This document shows positions 17,380 through 26,232 of a stretch of DNA of 59,522 bases, in pieces; the stretch's first letter is position 1; every line of letters begins with the position of its first letter. Both the position numbers and the translations under genes were made by a program. A model generated the notes under the pieces. That model was not told the DNA's origin. It searched no databases and saw nothing but the letters and a program-made list of their open reading frames with translations. The stretch comes from Rhodoferax sp. (GTDB lineage Bacteria; Pseudomonadota; Gammaproteobacteria; Burkholderiales; Burkholderiaceae_C): NCBI GenBank assembly GCA_016790475.1, contig JAEUOX010000082.1:1-59522 (forward strand). The letters are read 5' to 3'.

Positions 17380-18291
17380 TCAGGCCTGGCGCCCGAGCAG
17401 CAGGTATTCCATCAGGGCCTTCTGCACGTGCATGCGGTTTTCGGCCTCGTCCCAGACGACCGACTGCGGGCCGTCGATGACATCCGCCTCGACCTCCTCG
17501 CCGCGGTGCGCCGGCAGGCAGTGCATGAACAGCGCCTGCGGCTTGGCCGCCGCCATCATCTCGGCATCGACGCACCAGTCGGCAAAGGCCTTGCGGCGGG
17601 CCTCGTTCTCGGCCTCGAAGCCCATGCTGGTCCAGACGTCGGTGGTGACCAGATCGGCGCCCTGGCAGGCCTGCAACGGGCTCTTGAACACCTGGTAGCT
17701 GTCGCTGGAGCGGATACCTGCCACCGACTGGTCGACCTCGTAGCCGTTCGGCGTGCTGACATGGACCTTGAAGCCGAGGATCTCGCTGGCCTGCAGCCAG
17801 GTGTTGGCCATGTTGTTGCCGTCCCCCACCCAGGCCACGGTCTTGCCCTGGATCGAGCCGCGGTGCTCGATGAAGGTGAAGATGTCGGCCAGGATCTGGC
17901 AGGGATGGAACTCGTTGGTCAGCCCGTTGATCACCGGAACGCGGGAATGCGCGGCAAAGCGCTCGATCTTCGTCTGCTCGAAGGTGCGGATCATCACCAG
18001 ATCGACCATCCGGCTGATGACCTTGGCGCTGTCCTCGATCGGCTCGGCACGGCCCAGCTGGCTGTCGCCGGTGGTCAGGTGCACCACACTGCCGCCGAGC
18101 TGGTACATGCCGGCCTCGAAACTGACACGGGTGCGGGTGGAGGCCTTCTCGAAGATCATCGCCAGCGTGCGGTCCGCCAGCGGGTGGTGCTTTTCGTAGG
18201 CCTTGAACTTGCGCTTGATCAGCGCCGCCCGCTCGAACAGGTAGGCGTATTCGTCCGCCGTCAGGTCGTTGAACTGCAGGTAGTGTTTCAT
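17380..18291 (-). CDS. argF: Ornithine carbamoyltransferase
   Basis: A 303-residue OTCase making citrulline from ornithine and carbamoyl phosphate in arginine synthesis. The carbamoyl-phosphate loop FEKASTRTRVSF, the HPCQ motif (FHPCQILAD) and the ornithine-binding FMHCLPAHRGEE are all intact. ATG 18291 overlaps the argD stop in ATGA (18288-18291), so translation is coupled to argD. The open frame extends further upstream but only inside argD. Confidence 0.98.
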   Translation of the reverse strand: MKHYLQFNDLTADEYAYLFERAALIKRKFKAYEKHHPLADRTLAMIFEKASTRTRVSFEAGMYQLGGSVVHLTTGDSQLGRAEPIEDSAKVISRMVDLVMIRTFEQTKIERFAAHSRVPVINGLTNEFHPCQILADIFTFIEHRGSIQGKTVAWVGDGNNMANTWLQASEILGFKVHVSTPNGYEVDQSVAGIRSSDSYQVFKSPLQACQGADLVTTDVWTSMGFEAENEARRKAFADWCVDAEMMAAAKPQALFMHCLPAHRGEEVEADVIDGPQSVVWDEAENRMHVQKALMEYLLLGRQA

Positions 18292-19511
18292 GGCGCGCCT
18301 GCCAGGTGTTGCCGGATCAGCGGGCACAGGATCGCGATGACCTCGTCGGCCTCGGCGACGGTCATGATCAGCGGCGGCAGCAGCCGCACCACCGACTCGG
18401 CGGTGACGCTGATCAGCAGCCCCTGCTCGGCGCATTGCCCGACCAGCACTCCGCAGGGCTTGGCCAAGGCGATGCCGATCATCAGGCCCTGGCCGCGCAG
18501 CTCCCGCACGGCACCGCTTGCAAGCTCGGCGGCCAGCGCGCGGCCCAGGCCGGCGCGCAGATGCTCGCCGACGCGGGTCGCATTGGCCAGCAGGCCCTCC
18601 TGCTCCATGATGCGGATCGTCTCGACCCCTGCACGCATCGCCAGCGGATTGCCGCCGAAGGTGGTGCCATGGTTGCCCGGCTGGAACAGCGCGGCGGCCT
18701 TCGGGCCGGCGACGACGGCGCCGATCGGCACGCCGGAGCCGAGGCCCTTGGCCAGCGGCATGACGTCCGGCTGGATGCCGGCCCACTGGTGCGCGAACCA
18801 CTTGCCGGTGCGGCCCATGCCGCACTGCACCTCGTCGATCATCAGCAGCCAGTTGCGCTCATCACAGAGGGCGCGCACCTGGCGCAGGTAGTCCATGTGC
18901 ATCGCGTTGATGCCGCCTTCGCCCTGGATCGCCTCGAAGAACACCGCCACCACGTTCGGGTTGCCCTCGGTGGCCTGGCGCAGCTGCCCGATGTCGTTCA
19001 GCGGAACGCGGATGAAGCCCTCGACCAGCGGGCCGAAGCCGGCCTGTACCTTCGGATTGCCGGTGGCACTCAGCGTGGCGATGCTGCGGCCGTGGAAGGC
19101 GTTCTCGTAGACGACGATCTCCGGACGCGCGATGCCCCGGTCATGGCCGAACTTGCGGGCCAGCTTCAGCGCGGCCTCGTTGGCTTCCAGGCCGGTGGAG
19201 CAGAAGAACACGTTGGTCATGCCCGACAGCTCGACCAGGCGGGCCGCCAGCCGCTCCTGGTCCGGCACATGGTAGTAGTTGGAGGTGTGGATCAGGCGCC
19301 CGACCTGGTCGCGCAGCGCCGCAACGAAGCCGGCGTGGTTGTGGCCCAGCGTGTTGACGGCGATGCCGGCCAGCGCATCCAGGTAGCACTTGCCGTTCAC
19401 GTCCCAGACGCGGCAGCCCTGGCCGTGGGACAGCGCGATCGGCACGCGCCCGTAGGTGTTCATCACGTGGGGGGAAGCGGCTTCGACAGGCAGGGGCAGG
19501 GCAGCGTTCAT
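18288..19511 (-). CDS. argD: Acetylornithine aminotransferase
   Basis: A 407-residue class III PLP aminotransferase that makes N-acetylornithine from the semialdehyde; related enzymes also serve lysine synthesis. Motifs are the FFCSTGLEANEAALKLARK cofactor phosphate site, LLMIDEVQCGMGRTG with the PLP-nitrogen Asp, and the Schiff-base lysine in MPLAKGLGSGVP. It is the first gene of argD-argF, overlapping argF by 4 bases. The 187-bp upstream region is shared with the divergent DUF3579 gene and holds a TAGAAT -10 candidate. Confidence 0.97.
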   Translation of the reverse strand: MNAALPLPVEAASPHVMNTYGRVPIALSHGQGCRVWDVNGKCYLDALAGIAVNTLGHNHAGFVAALRDQVGRLIHTSNYYHVPDQERLAARLVELSGMTNVFFCSTGLEANEAALKLARKFGHDRGIARPEIVVYENAFHGRSIATLSATGNPKVQAGFGPLVEGFIRVPLNDIGQLRQATEGNPNVVAVFFEAIQGEGGINAMHMDYLRQVRALCDERNWLLMIDEVQCGMGRTGKWFAHQWAGIQPDVMPLAKGLGSGVPIGAVVAGPKAAALFQPGNHGTTFGGNPLAMRAGVETIRIMEQEGLLANATRVGEHLRAGLGRALAAELASGAVRELRGQGLMIGIALAKPCGVLVGQCAEQGLLISVTAESVVRLLPPLIMTVAEADEVIAILCPLIRQHLAGAP

Positions 19512-19554
19512 GGTGATTCCAGTTCGGTGGGGGCCTTCGCAGGCCCTGTGGCGG

Positions 19555-19577
19555 ATTCTATGGCCCGGGCCCGGGCC
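19555..19577 (-). promoter_or_regulatory. Candidate argD -10 element beside a 16-bp perfect palindrome
   Basis: On the minus strand TAGAAT (19560-19555) lies about 44 bp before the argD ATG. Directly upstream of it, in the spacer, 19562-19577 reads GGCCCGGGCCCGGGCC, a perfect 16-bp palindrome built of three GGCC and two overlapping CCCGGG units. No -35 match is seen at 17-18 bp. It could be an operator or just GC-rich chance. Confidence 0.3.
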
Positions 19578-19698
19578 GATCCGTGATGCTTTGGCATCAT
19601 CGCGATGCGTGTGCCGCAGCAGGGCCGGGCGTAAGCCTGGTGCGATTTTTGCCTGTTAGAGTGCGGGCAGGCGCGCGCGCGCCGGCTCCTCCCTTCCG

Positions 19699-20022
19699 AT
19701 GCACCCCGACAACGCCGCCGAATTCGTGATCCTGGGCCTGACCCAGGATGGAAAGACCTTTCGCCCGACGGACTGGGCGGAGCGGCTGGCCGGTGTCATG
19801 AGCCAGTTCCGGCCGGGCGGCCCGCAGCGTGGCAGCCACTTGGGCTATTCGCCCTGGTGCGTGCCGGGCCTGCGCGATGGCGTCAAGTGCGTCGTGATCC
19901 ACCATGACCTGCGCGACAGCGAGGTGCTGGCCTGGGACTTCTGCGTGAACTTCGCGCGGGACAACAACCTGCAGGTGATGCCGGGGCGCAGTGTGCGCCG
20001 GCCGGCCACGCCGGGCGCCTGA
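19699..20022 (+). CDS. DUF3579 protein
   Basis: A 107-residue cytoplasmic protein of the DUF3579 family. Recognisable stretches are FVILGLTQDGKTFRPTDWAE, LGYSPWCVPGL, KCVVIHHDLRD and VLAWDFCVNFARDNNLQV. The family is common in betaproteobacteria and is usually found, as here, between arginine genes and rpsT/murJ; its function is unknown. No membrane or signal segment. It ends 34 bp before a strong bidirectional terminator shared with rpsT. Confidence 0.88.
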   Translation: MHPDNAAEFVILGLTQDGKTFRPTDWAERLAGVMSQFRPGGPQRGSHLGYSPWCVPGLRDGVKCVVIHHDLRDSEVLAWDFCVNFARDNNLQVMPGRSVRRPATPGA

Positions 20023-20056
20023 TTCCGGGGCGCGGTCCTCCGGGACGCGGGCACAA

Positions 20057-20080
20057 AAAAACCGCCTTGCGGCGGTTTTT
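20057..20080. terminator. Bidirectional rho-independent terminator
   Basis: AAAAACCGCC-TTGC-GGCGGTTTTT: a GGCGG/CCGCC stem with a TTGC loop, flanked by A-tract and T-tract, so it works on both strands. It sits between the convergent DUF3579 gene and rpsT. This is the clearest intrinsic terminator in the window. Confidence 0.92.
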
Positions 20081-20162
20081 CTGCTTTGCTGGCAGCGCAC
20101 CCGGTACAAACGGCGGCTGGTTGCGGCCTGGTCGGCCGGCCATCCGGGCGGTGGGTGGGGGG

Positions 20163-20474
20163 TCAGGCCGCCTTCGGGGCGGCGGTGGCCAGGGCCTTGA
20201 CCTTGGCGCTCAGGCGGCTCTTGTCGCGGGCTGCCTTGTTCTTGTGGAAGATGCCCTTGTCGGCGACGGTGTCAACGACCGCCTGCATCTTCGCGAACAG
20301 CTCGGCGGCCTTGCCCTTGTCACCGGACAGGACCGCCTTCTCGACGTTCTTGACCGCGGTGCGGTACTTGGAGCGCAGCGAGGTGTTCGCGGCGTTGATC
20401 TTGGTGTCCTGGCGGACACGTTTGCGGCCTGAAGCCAGGCGCGGGTTCTTCTTCTTGGGTTTGGTAGAAGCCAT
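20163..20474 (-). CDS. rpsT: 30S ribosomal protein S20
   Basis: A 103-residue basic helical protein that binds 16S rRNA. It begins [20 protein letters not shown] and contains the [17 protein letters not shown] and [15 protein letters not shown] segments typical of S20. It is somewhat longer than the E. coli protein (87 residues) because of a C-terminal Ala/Lys extension. AAGGAA lies 8 bases before the ATG. Single-gene unit bounded by the terminator at 20057-20080 and divergent from murJ. Confidence 0.97.
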   Translation of the reverse strand: MASTKPKKKNPRLASGRKRVRQDTKINAANTSLRSKYRTAVKNVEKAVLSGDKGKAAELFAKMQAVVDTVADKGIFHKNKAARDKSRLSAKVKALATAAPKAA

Positions 20475-20519
20475 GGTTGGTGTTCCTTGTGTCTGAGGAT
20501 GATTCCAGCAAAGCTCTCG

Positions 20520-20525
20520 ATTCTA
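20520..20525 (-). promoter_or_regulatory. Candidate rpsT -10 element
   Basis: TAGAAT on the minus strand (20525-20520), about 45 bp before the rpsT ATG, is the best -10 in the 127-bp rpsT/murJ gap. The same hexamer occurs upstream of argD, purM and perM in this window. No convincing -35 is seen. Confidence 0.4.
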
Positions 20526-20601
20526 GCAGCGGCCATGCTGCGGGCCGGCACCCGGGGCCGCCGGGGGGCTGCCACGGTGCCCGCGCGGCTACACTTCCCC
20601 G

Positions 20602-22167
20602 GTGAGCCTGATCAAAGCCGCCTCGACCGTCTCCCTGCTGACCCTGGCCTCACGCGTGAGCGGCATGGTGCGCGACCTGCTGATGGCCTCCGTGTTCGGT
20701 GCATCGGCGATGACGGATGCGTTCAACGTGGCGTTCCGGCTTCCCAACATGTTCCGCCGGCTGTTTGGCGAGGGGGCCTTCAGCCAGGCCTTCGTGCCGG
20801 TGCTGGGGGCCAGCAAGGCCGAACACGGCGAGACGGCCACCCGTTCCCTGATCGACGATGTCGCCACCGTTCTGACCTGGGCGCTGATCGTCACCTGCGT
20901 CATCGGCGTGCTGGCGGCGCCGCTGCTGGTCTGGATCATGGCCAGCGGCCTGCAGCAGGACCCCCGGGGCTTCGAGGCCGCGGTGGTGATGGCGCGCTGG
21001 ATGTTCCCCTACATCGGCTTCATGTCGTTGGTCGCGCTGGGCGCCGGCGTGCTCAATACCTGGAAGCGCTTTGCGGTCCCGGCGTTCACGCCGGTGCTGT
21101 TGAACCTGTGCATGATCGCGGCCACCTGGCTCGGTGCCCCCTGGTTCGCGCGCCTGGGCATCGAACCGATCTATGCGCTGGTGATGGGCGTGATCGGCGG
21201 TGGCGTGCTGCAACTGGCGCTCCAGTGGCAGGCGATGCGCCGCCTGGGGCTGATGCCGCGCATCCGCTGGCGGCTGGCCGGGCTGCGGGCGGCCTGGGCG
21301 AACCCCGGCACCCGGCGCATCGCGACGCTGATGGGGCCGGCGCTGCTCGGCGTCGGCGTGGCGCACCTGTCGGCCATCATCAACCTGCAGATCGCGTCCC
21401 ACCTGGCACCGGGCAGCGTCAGCTGGATGAGTTATGCGGAGCGGCTGATGGAGTTCCCCACCGCGCTGCTGGGTGTCGCGCTGGGGGTGGTGCTGACGCC
21501 GCAGCTCGTTGCGGCGCGCGGCGAGAACGATCCGGCGCGGTACTCGGCCATGCTGGACTGGGGCCTGCGCCTGGTGCTGCTGCTGGCGGCCCCCTGCACG
21601 CTGGCGCTGCTGGTGTTCGCGCAGCCCTTGGTGGCTACGCTGTATCAGCGCGGCGCCTTCACCGCCCAGGATGTGCAGCAGACCACCACCGCGCTGATGG
21701 GCTATGGCGTGGGCCTTCTGGGCATCGTCGCGATCAAGGTGCTGGCCCCCGGGTTCTATGCGAGCCAGGACATCCGTACGCCGGTGCGCATCGCGATGCT
21801 GGTGCTGGGCATCACGCAGCTGCTGAACCTGCTGTTCGTCCCCTTGTTCGCCCACGCCGGCCTGACGCTGGCCATCAGCGTGGGTGCCCTGATCAACGCA
21901 TTGCTGCTGCTGGTCGGGCTGATCCGGCGCAAGTCCTATGTGCCGCTGCCGGGGTGGGGGCTGTTCTCGGCGCAGGTATTCGCGAGCACCGCGCTGCTGG
22001 CGGTGTTCCTGATGTGGGCGGCCGGCAGCCTGCGCTGGCTGGGCCCGGGCTCGTCGGACCTGTTCCGCATCGGCCAGCTGGCCCTGGTGATGCTGGGGGC
22101 GGCCGTGCTGTACTTCGCGGTGCTGGCGCTGGCCGGGCTCAAGCTGCGCCAGCTGCTGCGGCGCTGA
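20602..22167 (+). CDS. murJ: Lipid II flippase
   Basis: A 521-residue polytopic inner-membrane protein of the MurJ/MviN group in the MOP superfamily. It flips lipid-linked peptidoglycan precursor to the periplasmic face. The N-terminus carries the family signature: SRVSGMVRDLLMASVFGAS followed by DAFNVAFRLPNMFRRLFGEG. About 14 hydrophobic segments follow, as expected. It starts with GTG at 20602; the first in-frame ATG is 19 codons further on, inside the conserved helix, so GTG is right. The rpsT/murJ divergent pair is widely conserved in beta- and gammaproteobacteria. Confidence 0.97.
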   Translation: MSLIKAASTVSLLTLASRVSGMVRDLLMASVFGASAMTDAFNVAFRLPNMFRRLFGEGAFSQAFVPVLGASKAEHGETATRSLIDDVATVLTWALIVTCVIGVLAAPLLVWIMASGLQQDPRGFEAAVVMARWMFPYIGFMSLVALGAGVLNTWKRFAVPAFTPVLLNLCMIAATWLGAPWFARLGIEPIYALVMGVIGGGVLQLALQWQAMRRLGLMPRIRWRLAGLRAAWANPGTRRIATLMGPALLGVGVAHLSAIINLQIASHLAPGSVSWMSYAERLMEFPTALLGVALGVVLTPQLVAARGENDPARYSAMLDWGLRLVLLLAAPCTLALLVFAQPLVATLYQRGAFTAQDVQQTTTALMGYGVGLLGIVAIKVLAPGFYASQDIRTPVRIAMLVLGITQLLNLLFVPLFAHAGLTLAISVGALINALLLLVGLIRRKSYVPLPGWGLFSAQVFASTALLAVFLMWAAGSLRWLGPGSSDLFRIGQLALVMLGAAVLYFAVLALAGLKLRQLLRR

Positions 22168-22255
22168 GGCGCCCGGGCGACGCATCCTTGGCAAGCGCCC
22201 GAATCGCCGTCAGAATGACCCTGGCGGCCCCTCCCGATTGAAAGATGCCCTGCGC

Positions 22256-23110
22256 ATGCCCCTGAGCTACACCGTTCCGAGCCCGATCGAGTACTTTGCG
22301 ACGCTGGTCCAGAGCGACGAATCCTTTCCACTGCTGGAGGCCGCGGTCAGCATCGGGCAGGACGAATACCCTGACATGGATGTGCAGCAGGTACTGGGCG
22401 AGGTGGACCAGCTGCTGGCGCGCCTCAAGCGCCGGGTGCCGGCGGATGCCGTGCCGCTGCAGAAGCTGCGCGCGCTGAACCACTTCTTCTTCCGGGACCT
22501 GAGCTTCCGCGGCAACCTGAACAACTACTACGACCCGGACAACAGCTTCATCGGCGTCGTGCTCAAGACCCGCTGCGCGATCCCGATCACACTGGCCGTG
22601 CTGTGGCTGGAGCTGGCGCAGGGCATGGGTCTGGCCGCGCGGGGCGTGGGGTTTCCCGGCCACTTCATGGTCAAGGTGAACCTGCCCAAGGGGCAGGTCG
22701 TGATCGACCCGATGGACGGGCAATCCCTGAGCCGCGAGCAGTTGTCCGAGCGGCTGGAGCCGTTCCGTCGGCGCAGCGGCCTGGTCGACGAATTCGAGGT
22801 GCCGCTGGGCCTGTACCTGCAGGCCACACCGGCGCGCGACATCATCGCGCGCATGCTGCGCAACCTGAAGGAAATCTACCGCACCCAGGAAGACTGGGAC
22901 CGCCTGCTGGCGGTGCAGGAGCGCCTGGTGGTGCTGCTGCCGCAGGCCTGGGCGGAATACCGGGACCGCGGGCTGGCCCATGCGGAGCTCGGCCACACCG
23001 CGCAGGCGGTCGCTGACCTGGAGCGCTACCTGACGCAGGTCGAGGAAGCGCTGGACCTGGATGCGATCGCCGCCCGGGTCGCGGAGCTGCGCCGGGCCCG
23101 CAGCGGCTGA
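22256..23110 (+). CDS. SirB1-family protein (transglutaminase-like plus TPR)
   Basis: A 284-residue cytoplasmic protein. Residues about 30-160 are the SirB1 transglutaminase-like core (LNNYYDPDNSFIGVVL, IPITLAVLWLELAQ, GVGFPGHFMVKV, VIDPMDG); residues about 190-270 look like tetratricopeptide repeats. Cys107 (KTRCAIP), His136 (PGHF) and Asp151 (IDPMDG) sit in the order of a papain-like triad. Biochemical function is unknown; SirB1 was named from a Salmonella invasion-regulation locus. I use ATG 22256 rather than the upstream TTG at 22238. It is 88 bp after murJ. Confidence 0.87.
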   Translation: MPLSYTVPSPIEYFATLVQSDESFPLLEAAVSIGQDEYPDMDVQQVLGEVDQLLARLKRRVPADAVPLQKLRALNHFFFRDLSFRGNLNNYYDPDNSFIGVVLKTRCAIPITLAVLWLELAQGMGLAARGVGFPGHFMVKVNLPKGQVVIDPMDGQSLSREQLSERLEPFRRRSGLVDEFEVPLGLYLQATPARDIIARMLRNLKEIYRTQEDWDRLLAVQERLVVLLPQAWAEYRDRGLAHAELGHTAQAVADLERYLTQVEEALDLDAIAARVAELRRARSG

Positions 23111-23117
23111 CGCAGGC

Positions 23118-25079
23118 TCAGACCGCGCGCCCGGCCCGGTGGCCGTCTCGGATCGCGTCCAGCATCGTGCGCGGTGCGTGGCAGTCGCCGATGCGCAGCA
23201 GGTCCGGCTGATCCGCCAGCGTGTCGTCCGCCACATTGCCCAGCGCAGCCACGACGGCATCGCAGCGCCAGGCCTGCAACTCGCCGGAGAACACATGCCG
23301 GGCATGCACCGTGCCTGTCTCGATGCGCAGCGTCGCGGTCTGCGACAGCACCTTGACGCCGGCCTGGCCGAGCCGGCGCAGCGTGTTGATCATCGAGCCG
23401 TTGTCCAGCAGGCTGGCGGCATGCAGCTTGGCCGTCACCAGCGTCACGCTGGCGCCAGCGGCTGCGAGCGCCTCGGCCGGTGCGTAGGCGGGGAAATGCC
23501 CGACCCCGTCCACGACGGTCACGCGCCGGCCCTGCCAATGCGCTGCGCCCGTCTGCAGCTGCGCGATCACCTCGGCGGGTGCCAGCACGTCGACCGATCC
23601 GTCGCAGGGCAGCGACGAATCCGCCGGGCGGGAGCCGGTCGCGACGATCACGGCGTCCGCACCGGCTGCCGCAATGGCCGCCGCGTCGAGCCGCGTCCCG
23701 GTGCGGACCTGCACGCCCAGCCGCTGCAGCTCCTGCTGCTGGAAGGTGGTGATCTCCAGCAACTCGCGCCGCGAGCGCTCCCAGCCGGCAGCCAGGACCT
23801 GGCCACCCAGCGCCGGACCGGCTTCCAGCAGCGTGACGCGGTGTCCGCGCTGCGCGGCGGTGATCGCGGCCTCCATGCCGGCCGGCCCACCCCCGCCGAC
23901 CAGTACATGCCGCGGCGGCGATGCCGGCGGCAGTGTGCCGGCGCCGAGTTCCGCCTCGCGTCCGACGGCCGGATTCACGGTGCAGGTGATCGGCCGGTTG
24001 GTGTACAGGTAGCCGAAGCAGCCCTGGTTGCAGCCGATGCAGGGGCGGATCGTCTCCGGTGCACGCGCCGCCTTCTCGACCCAGAACGGATCCGCGATCA
24101 GCGCGCGGCAGACCGCCACCACGTCCGCCTTGCCGGCGGCCAGCACCGACTCCGCAAAGGCCGGCGTCTTGATGCGGCCGACCGCAAACACCGGGAGCCC
24201 GACATGCCGGCGGATCTCGGCCGCGTAGTCGGCAAACACGCCGTGCGGCACGTCCATCGGCGGCACGATCATGTTGTTGTCGCGCGAGGTGCCGGCGGTG
24301 ACGCTGATGTAGTCGACCACGCCGGTGGCCTCGATCATCCGGGCCACCTGCGCATAGTCCGCCGGCTCCAGGCCGCCGGGCGTGAGGTCCGAGCCGTTGA
24401 GCCGCACGCCGATCACCTTGCGGTCGCCGGCGGCGCGGCGCACGCGCTGCAGGACTTCCAGCAGCAGCCGGGCGCGGTTCTCCAGACTGCCGCCCCAGCG
24501 GTCGGTGCGCAGGTTGTTCAGCGGCGACAGGAACTGGCCCAGCAGGTACTCATGGGCCGCATGCACCTCGATGCCGTCGATGTCCGAGGCGCCGACGTGC
24601 CGGGCGGCGGTGTCATACCCCTCCAGCAACCGCTCAAAGTCGGCGTCGCGCATCGCATGGGGCAGCTCCGGGGAGATCGCGCTGCGCACGGCCGAGGGCG
24701 CCCACAGGGCCTGGCGCGAGTCATGCGAGGACATCCGGGAGCCGCTGTGCGCCAGTTGCAGGATGCCCTTGCAACCGTGCGGGTGCAGCGCGGCGGCCAG
24801 CGCATTCAGCGAGTCGACGATGCGCGGATCGTGCGCCAGCAGGTAGTTCGGGAACTTGACGGTGGTGTCATGGACCGCCGCGCCTTCGACGACGATTGCG
24901 GCCGCGCCGCCGCGGGCCCGTTCCGCGTAGTAGGCGCACATCCGCGGACCGATGATGCCGCCCTCGGAGAACAGCGTCTGGTGGCCGGGAAAGACGACCC
25001 GGTTCTTGAGCTGCAGACGGCCCCGGTGCAAGGGGCTGAGCAAGGTCGCCAGTGCGCTGGCGCCGCCTGGTGCAGTCAT
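23118..25079 (-). CDS. Old-yellow-enzyme-type FMN/FAD/4Fe-4S oxidoreductase (2,4-dienoyl-CoA reductase-like)
   Basis: A 653-residue three-cofactor flavoprotein. Residues about 10-345 are the FMN-binding TIM barrel (LKNRVVFPGHQTL, EVHAAHEYLLGQFLSP, NLRTDRWGGSLENR). A 4Fe-4S motif follows: Cys347-x2-Cys350-x3-Cys354-x11-Cys366. The C-terminal part binds FAD and NAD(P)H (VGGGGPAGMEAA). This layout is shared by 2,4-dienoyl-CoA reductase, trimethylamine dehydrogenase and N-demethylases, so the substrate is open. ATG 25079 follows GGAGG at 4 bases. It lies 46 bp downstream of purM and may be read through from it. Confidence 0.9.
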   Translation of the reverse strand: MTAPGGASALATLLSPLHRGRLQLKNRVVFPGHQTLFSEGGIIGPRMCAYYAERARGGAAAIVVEGAAVHDTTVKFPNYLLAHDPRIVDSLNALAAALHPHGCKGILQLAHSGSRMSSHDSRQALWAPSAVRSAISPELPHAMRDADFERLLEGYDTAARHVGASDIDGIEVHAAHEYLLGQFLSPLNNLRTDRWGGSLENRARLLLEVLQRVRRAAGDRKVIGVRLNGSDLTPGGLEPADYAQVARMIEATGVVDYISVTAGTSRDNNMIVPPMDVPHGVFADYAAEIRRHVGLPVFAVGRIKTPAFAESVLAAGKADVVAVCRALIADPFWVEKAARAPETIRPCIGCNQGCFGYLYTNRPITCTVNPAVGREAELGAGTLPPASPPRHVLVGGGGPAGMEAAITAAQRGHRVTLLEAGPALGGQVLAAGWERSRRELLEITTFQQQELQRLGVQVRTGTRLDAAAIAAAGADAVIVATGSRPADSSLPCDGSVDVLAPAEVIAQLQTGAAHWQGRRVTVVDGVGHFPAYAPAEALAAAGASVTLVTAKLHAASLLDNGSMINTLRRLGQAGVKVLSQTATLRIETGTVHARHVFSGELQAWRCDAVVAALGNVADDTLADQPDLLRIGDCHAPRTMLDAIRDGHRAGRAV

Positions 25080-25125
25080 GGTGCCTCCGGTCGTGCCGGC
25101 CTCCCGGGCCGGCCTGGCACCGACT

Positions 25126-26172
25126 TTACCGAATCTCGACCGCGGCGCCGGCGCCGCGCGCCGCGATGCGGCCGATGCGGTGGACCGTCTCCCCCTGCTC
25201 CCGCAGCGTGGCCGCACAGGCGTCGGCCTGGGCGGCATCCACCACCACGACCATGCCGATGCCGTTGTTGAAGGTGCGGTTCATCTCCTGGTCGTCGATG
25301 CCGGCGGTGGCCTGCAGCCAGGCGAACAGCCCGGATTGCGGCCAGCTGCCCTTGTCCAGGTGCGCGGCCAGACCCTCCGGCAGCACGCGCGGAATGTTCT
25401 CGAGCAGGCCGCCGCCGGTGATGTGCGCCAGTGCCTTGACCGGATGGGACGCCAGCGCGGCGAGCACCGGCTTCACGTAGAGCCGCGTCGGGACCATCAG
25501 CGCCTGGCGCAGCGGCAGGCCGTCCAGCGTGGCGGGCAGGTTGCCGGCTGCACGGTCCAGGCACTTGCGCACCAGGCTGAAGCCGTTGGAGTGCACACCG
25601 CTGCTGGCCAGGCCGAGCACGATGTCGCCGGCCTGAACGTCCCGGCCGGTCAGGATCCTCGACTTCTCGACCACGCCGACCGCAAAGCCGGCCAGGTCGT
25701 ACTCGCCGGGCGGGTACATGCCGGGCATCTCGGCGGTCTCGCCACCGATCAGCGCACAGCCGGAGAGCTCGCAGCCACGGGCAATGCCACCGACCACCGC
25801 GGCGGCGGTGTCGACATCGAGCTTGCCGCAGGCAAAGTAGTCCAGGAAGAACAGCGGCTCGGCACCCTGGACCAGCACGTCGTTGACGCTCATCGCGACC
25901 AGATCGATGCCGACGGTGTCGTGCATCTGCCACTCGAACGCCAGCTTGAGCTTGGTCCCCACGCCGTCCGTGCCGCTGACCAACACCGGCTCGCGGTAGC
26001 GCTTGGGCACTTCGAACAGCGCACCGAAACCGCCGATGCCGGCCAGCACGCCCTCGCGCAGCGTGCGTCGGGCCAGGGGCTTGATGCGCTCGACCAGGGC
26101 ATCCCCGGCGTCGATGTCGACACCTGCGTCCTTGTAGGAGAGTGGGGAGGTCACGGTGGCAGGATTGGTCAT
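25126..26172 (-). CDS. purM: Phosphoribosylformylglycinamidine cyclo-ligase (AIR synthetase)
   Basis: A 348-residue ATP-dependent enzyme of purine synthesis that closes the imidazole ring to form aminoimidazole ribonucleotide. Signatures are [16 protein letters not shown] at the N-terminus, [23 protein letters not shown], the metal-binding [20 protein letters not shown] and [14 protein letters not shown]. The ATG at 26172 lies 60 bp from the divergent perM ATG, with face-to-face TAGAAT boxes between. Confidence 0.98.
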   Translation of the reverse strand: MTNPATVTSPLSYKDAGVDIDAGDALVERIKPLARRTLREGVLAGIGGFGALFEVPKRYREPVLVSGTDGVGTKLKLAFEWQMHDTVGIDLVAMSVNDVLVQGAEPLFFLDYFACGKLDVDTAAAVVGGIARGCELSGCALIGGETAEMPGMYPPGEYDLAGFAVGVVEKSRILTGRDVQAGDIVLGLASSGVHSNGFSLVRKCLDRAAGNLPATLDGLPLRQALMVPTRLYVKPVLAALASHPVKALAHITGGGLLENIPRVLPEGLAAHLDKGSWPQSGLFAWLQATAGIDDQEMNRTFNNGIGMVVVVDAAQADACAATLREQGETVHRIGRIAARGAGAAVEIR

Positions 26173-26184
26173 GGGTGGGCGGAC

Positions 26185-26213
26185 CCCGATAGAATTTGCC
26201 GAGATTCTACGGG
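26185..26213. promoter_or_regulatory. Symmetrical divergent promoter for purM and perM
   Basis: In the 60-bp gap the plus strand has TAGAAT at 26190-26195, facing perM, and the minus strand has TAGAAT at 26209-26204, facing purM. The surroundings are also symmetric: CCCG-A-TAGAAT on the left and ATTCTA-CGGG on the right, an inverted repeat with one extra base on the left. Predicted starts (about 26202 and 26197) give leaders near 30 and 25 nt. The two polymerase sites overlap, so they should exclude each other. No good -35 elements are visible. Confidence 0.45.
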
Positions 26214-26232
26214 CTCAACCCCACTCGACTGC

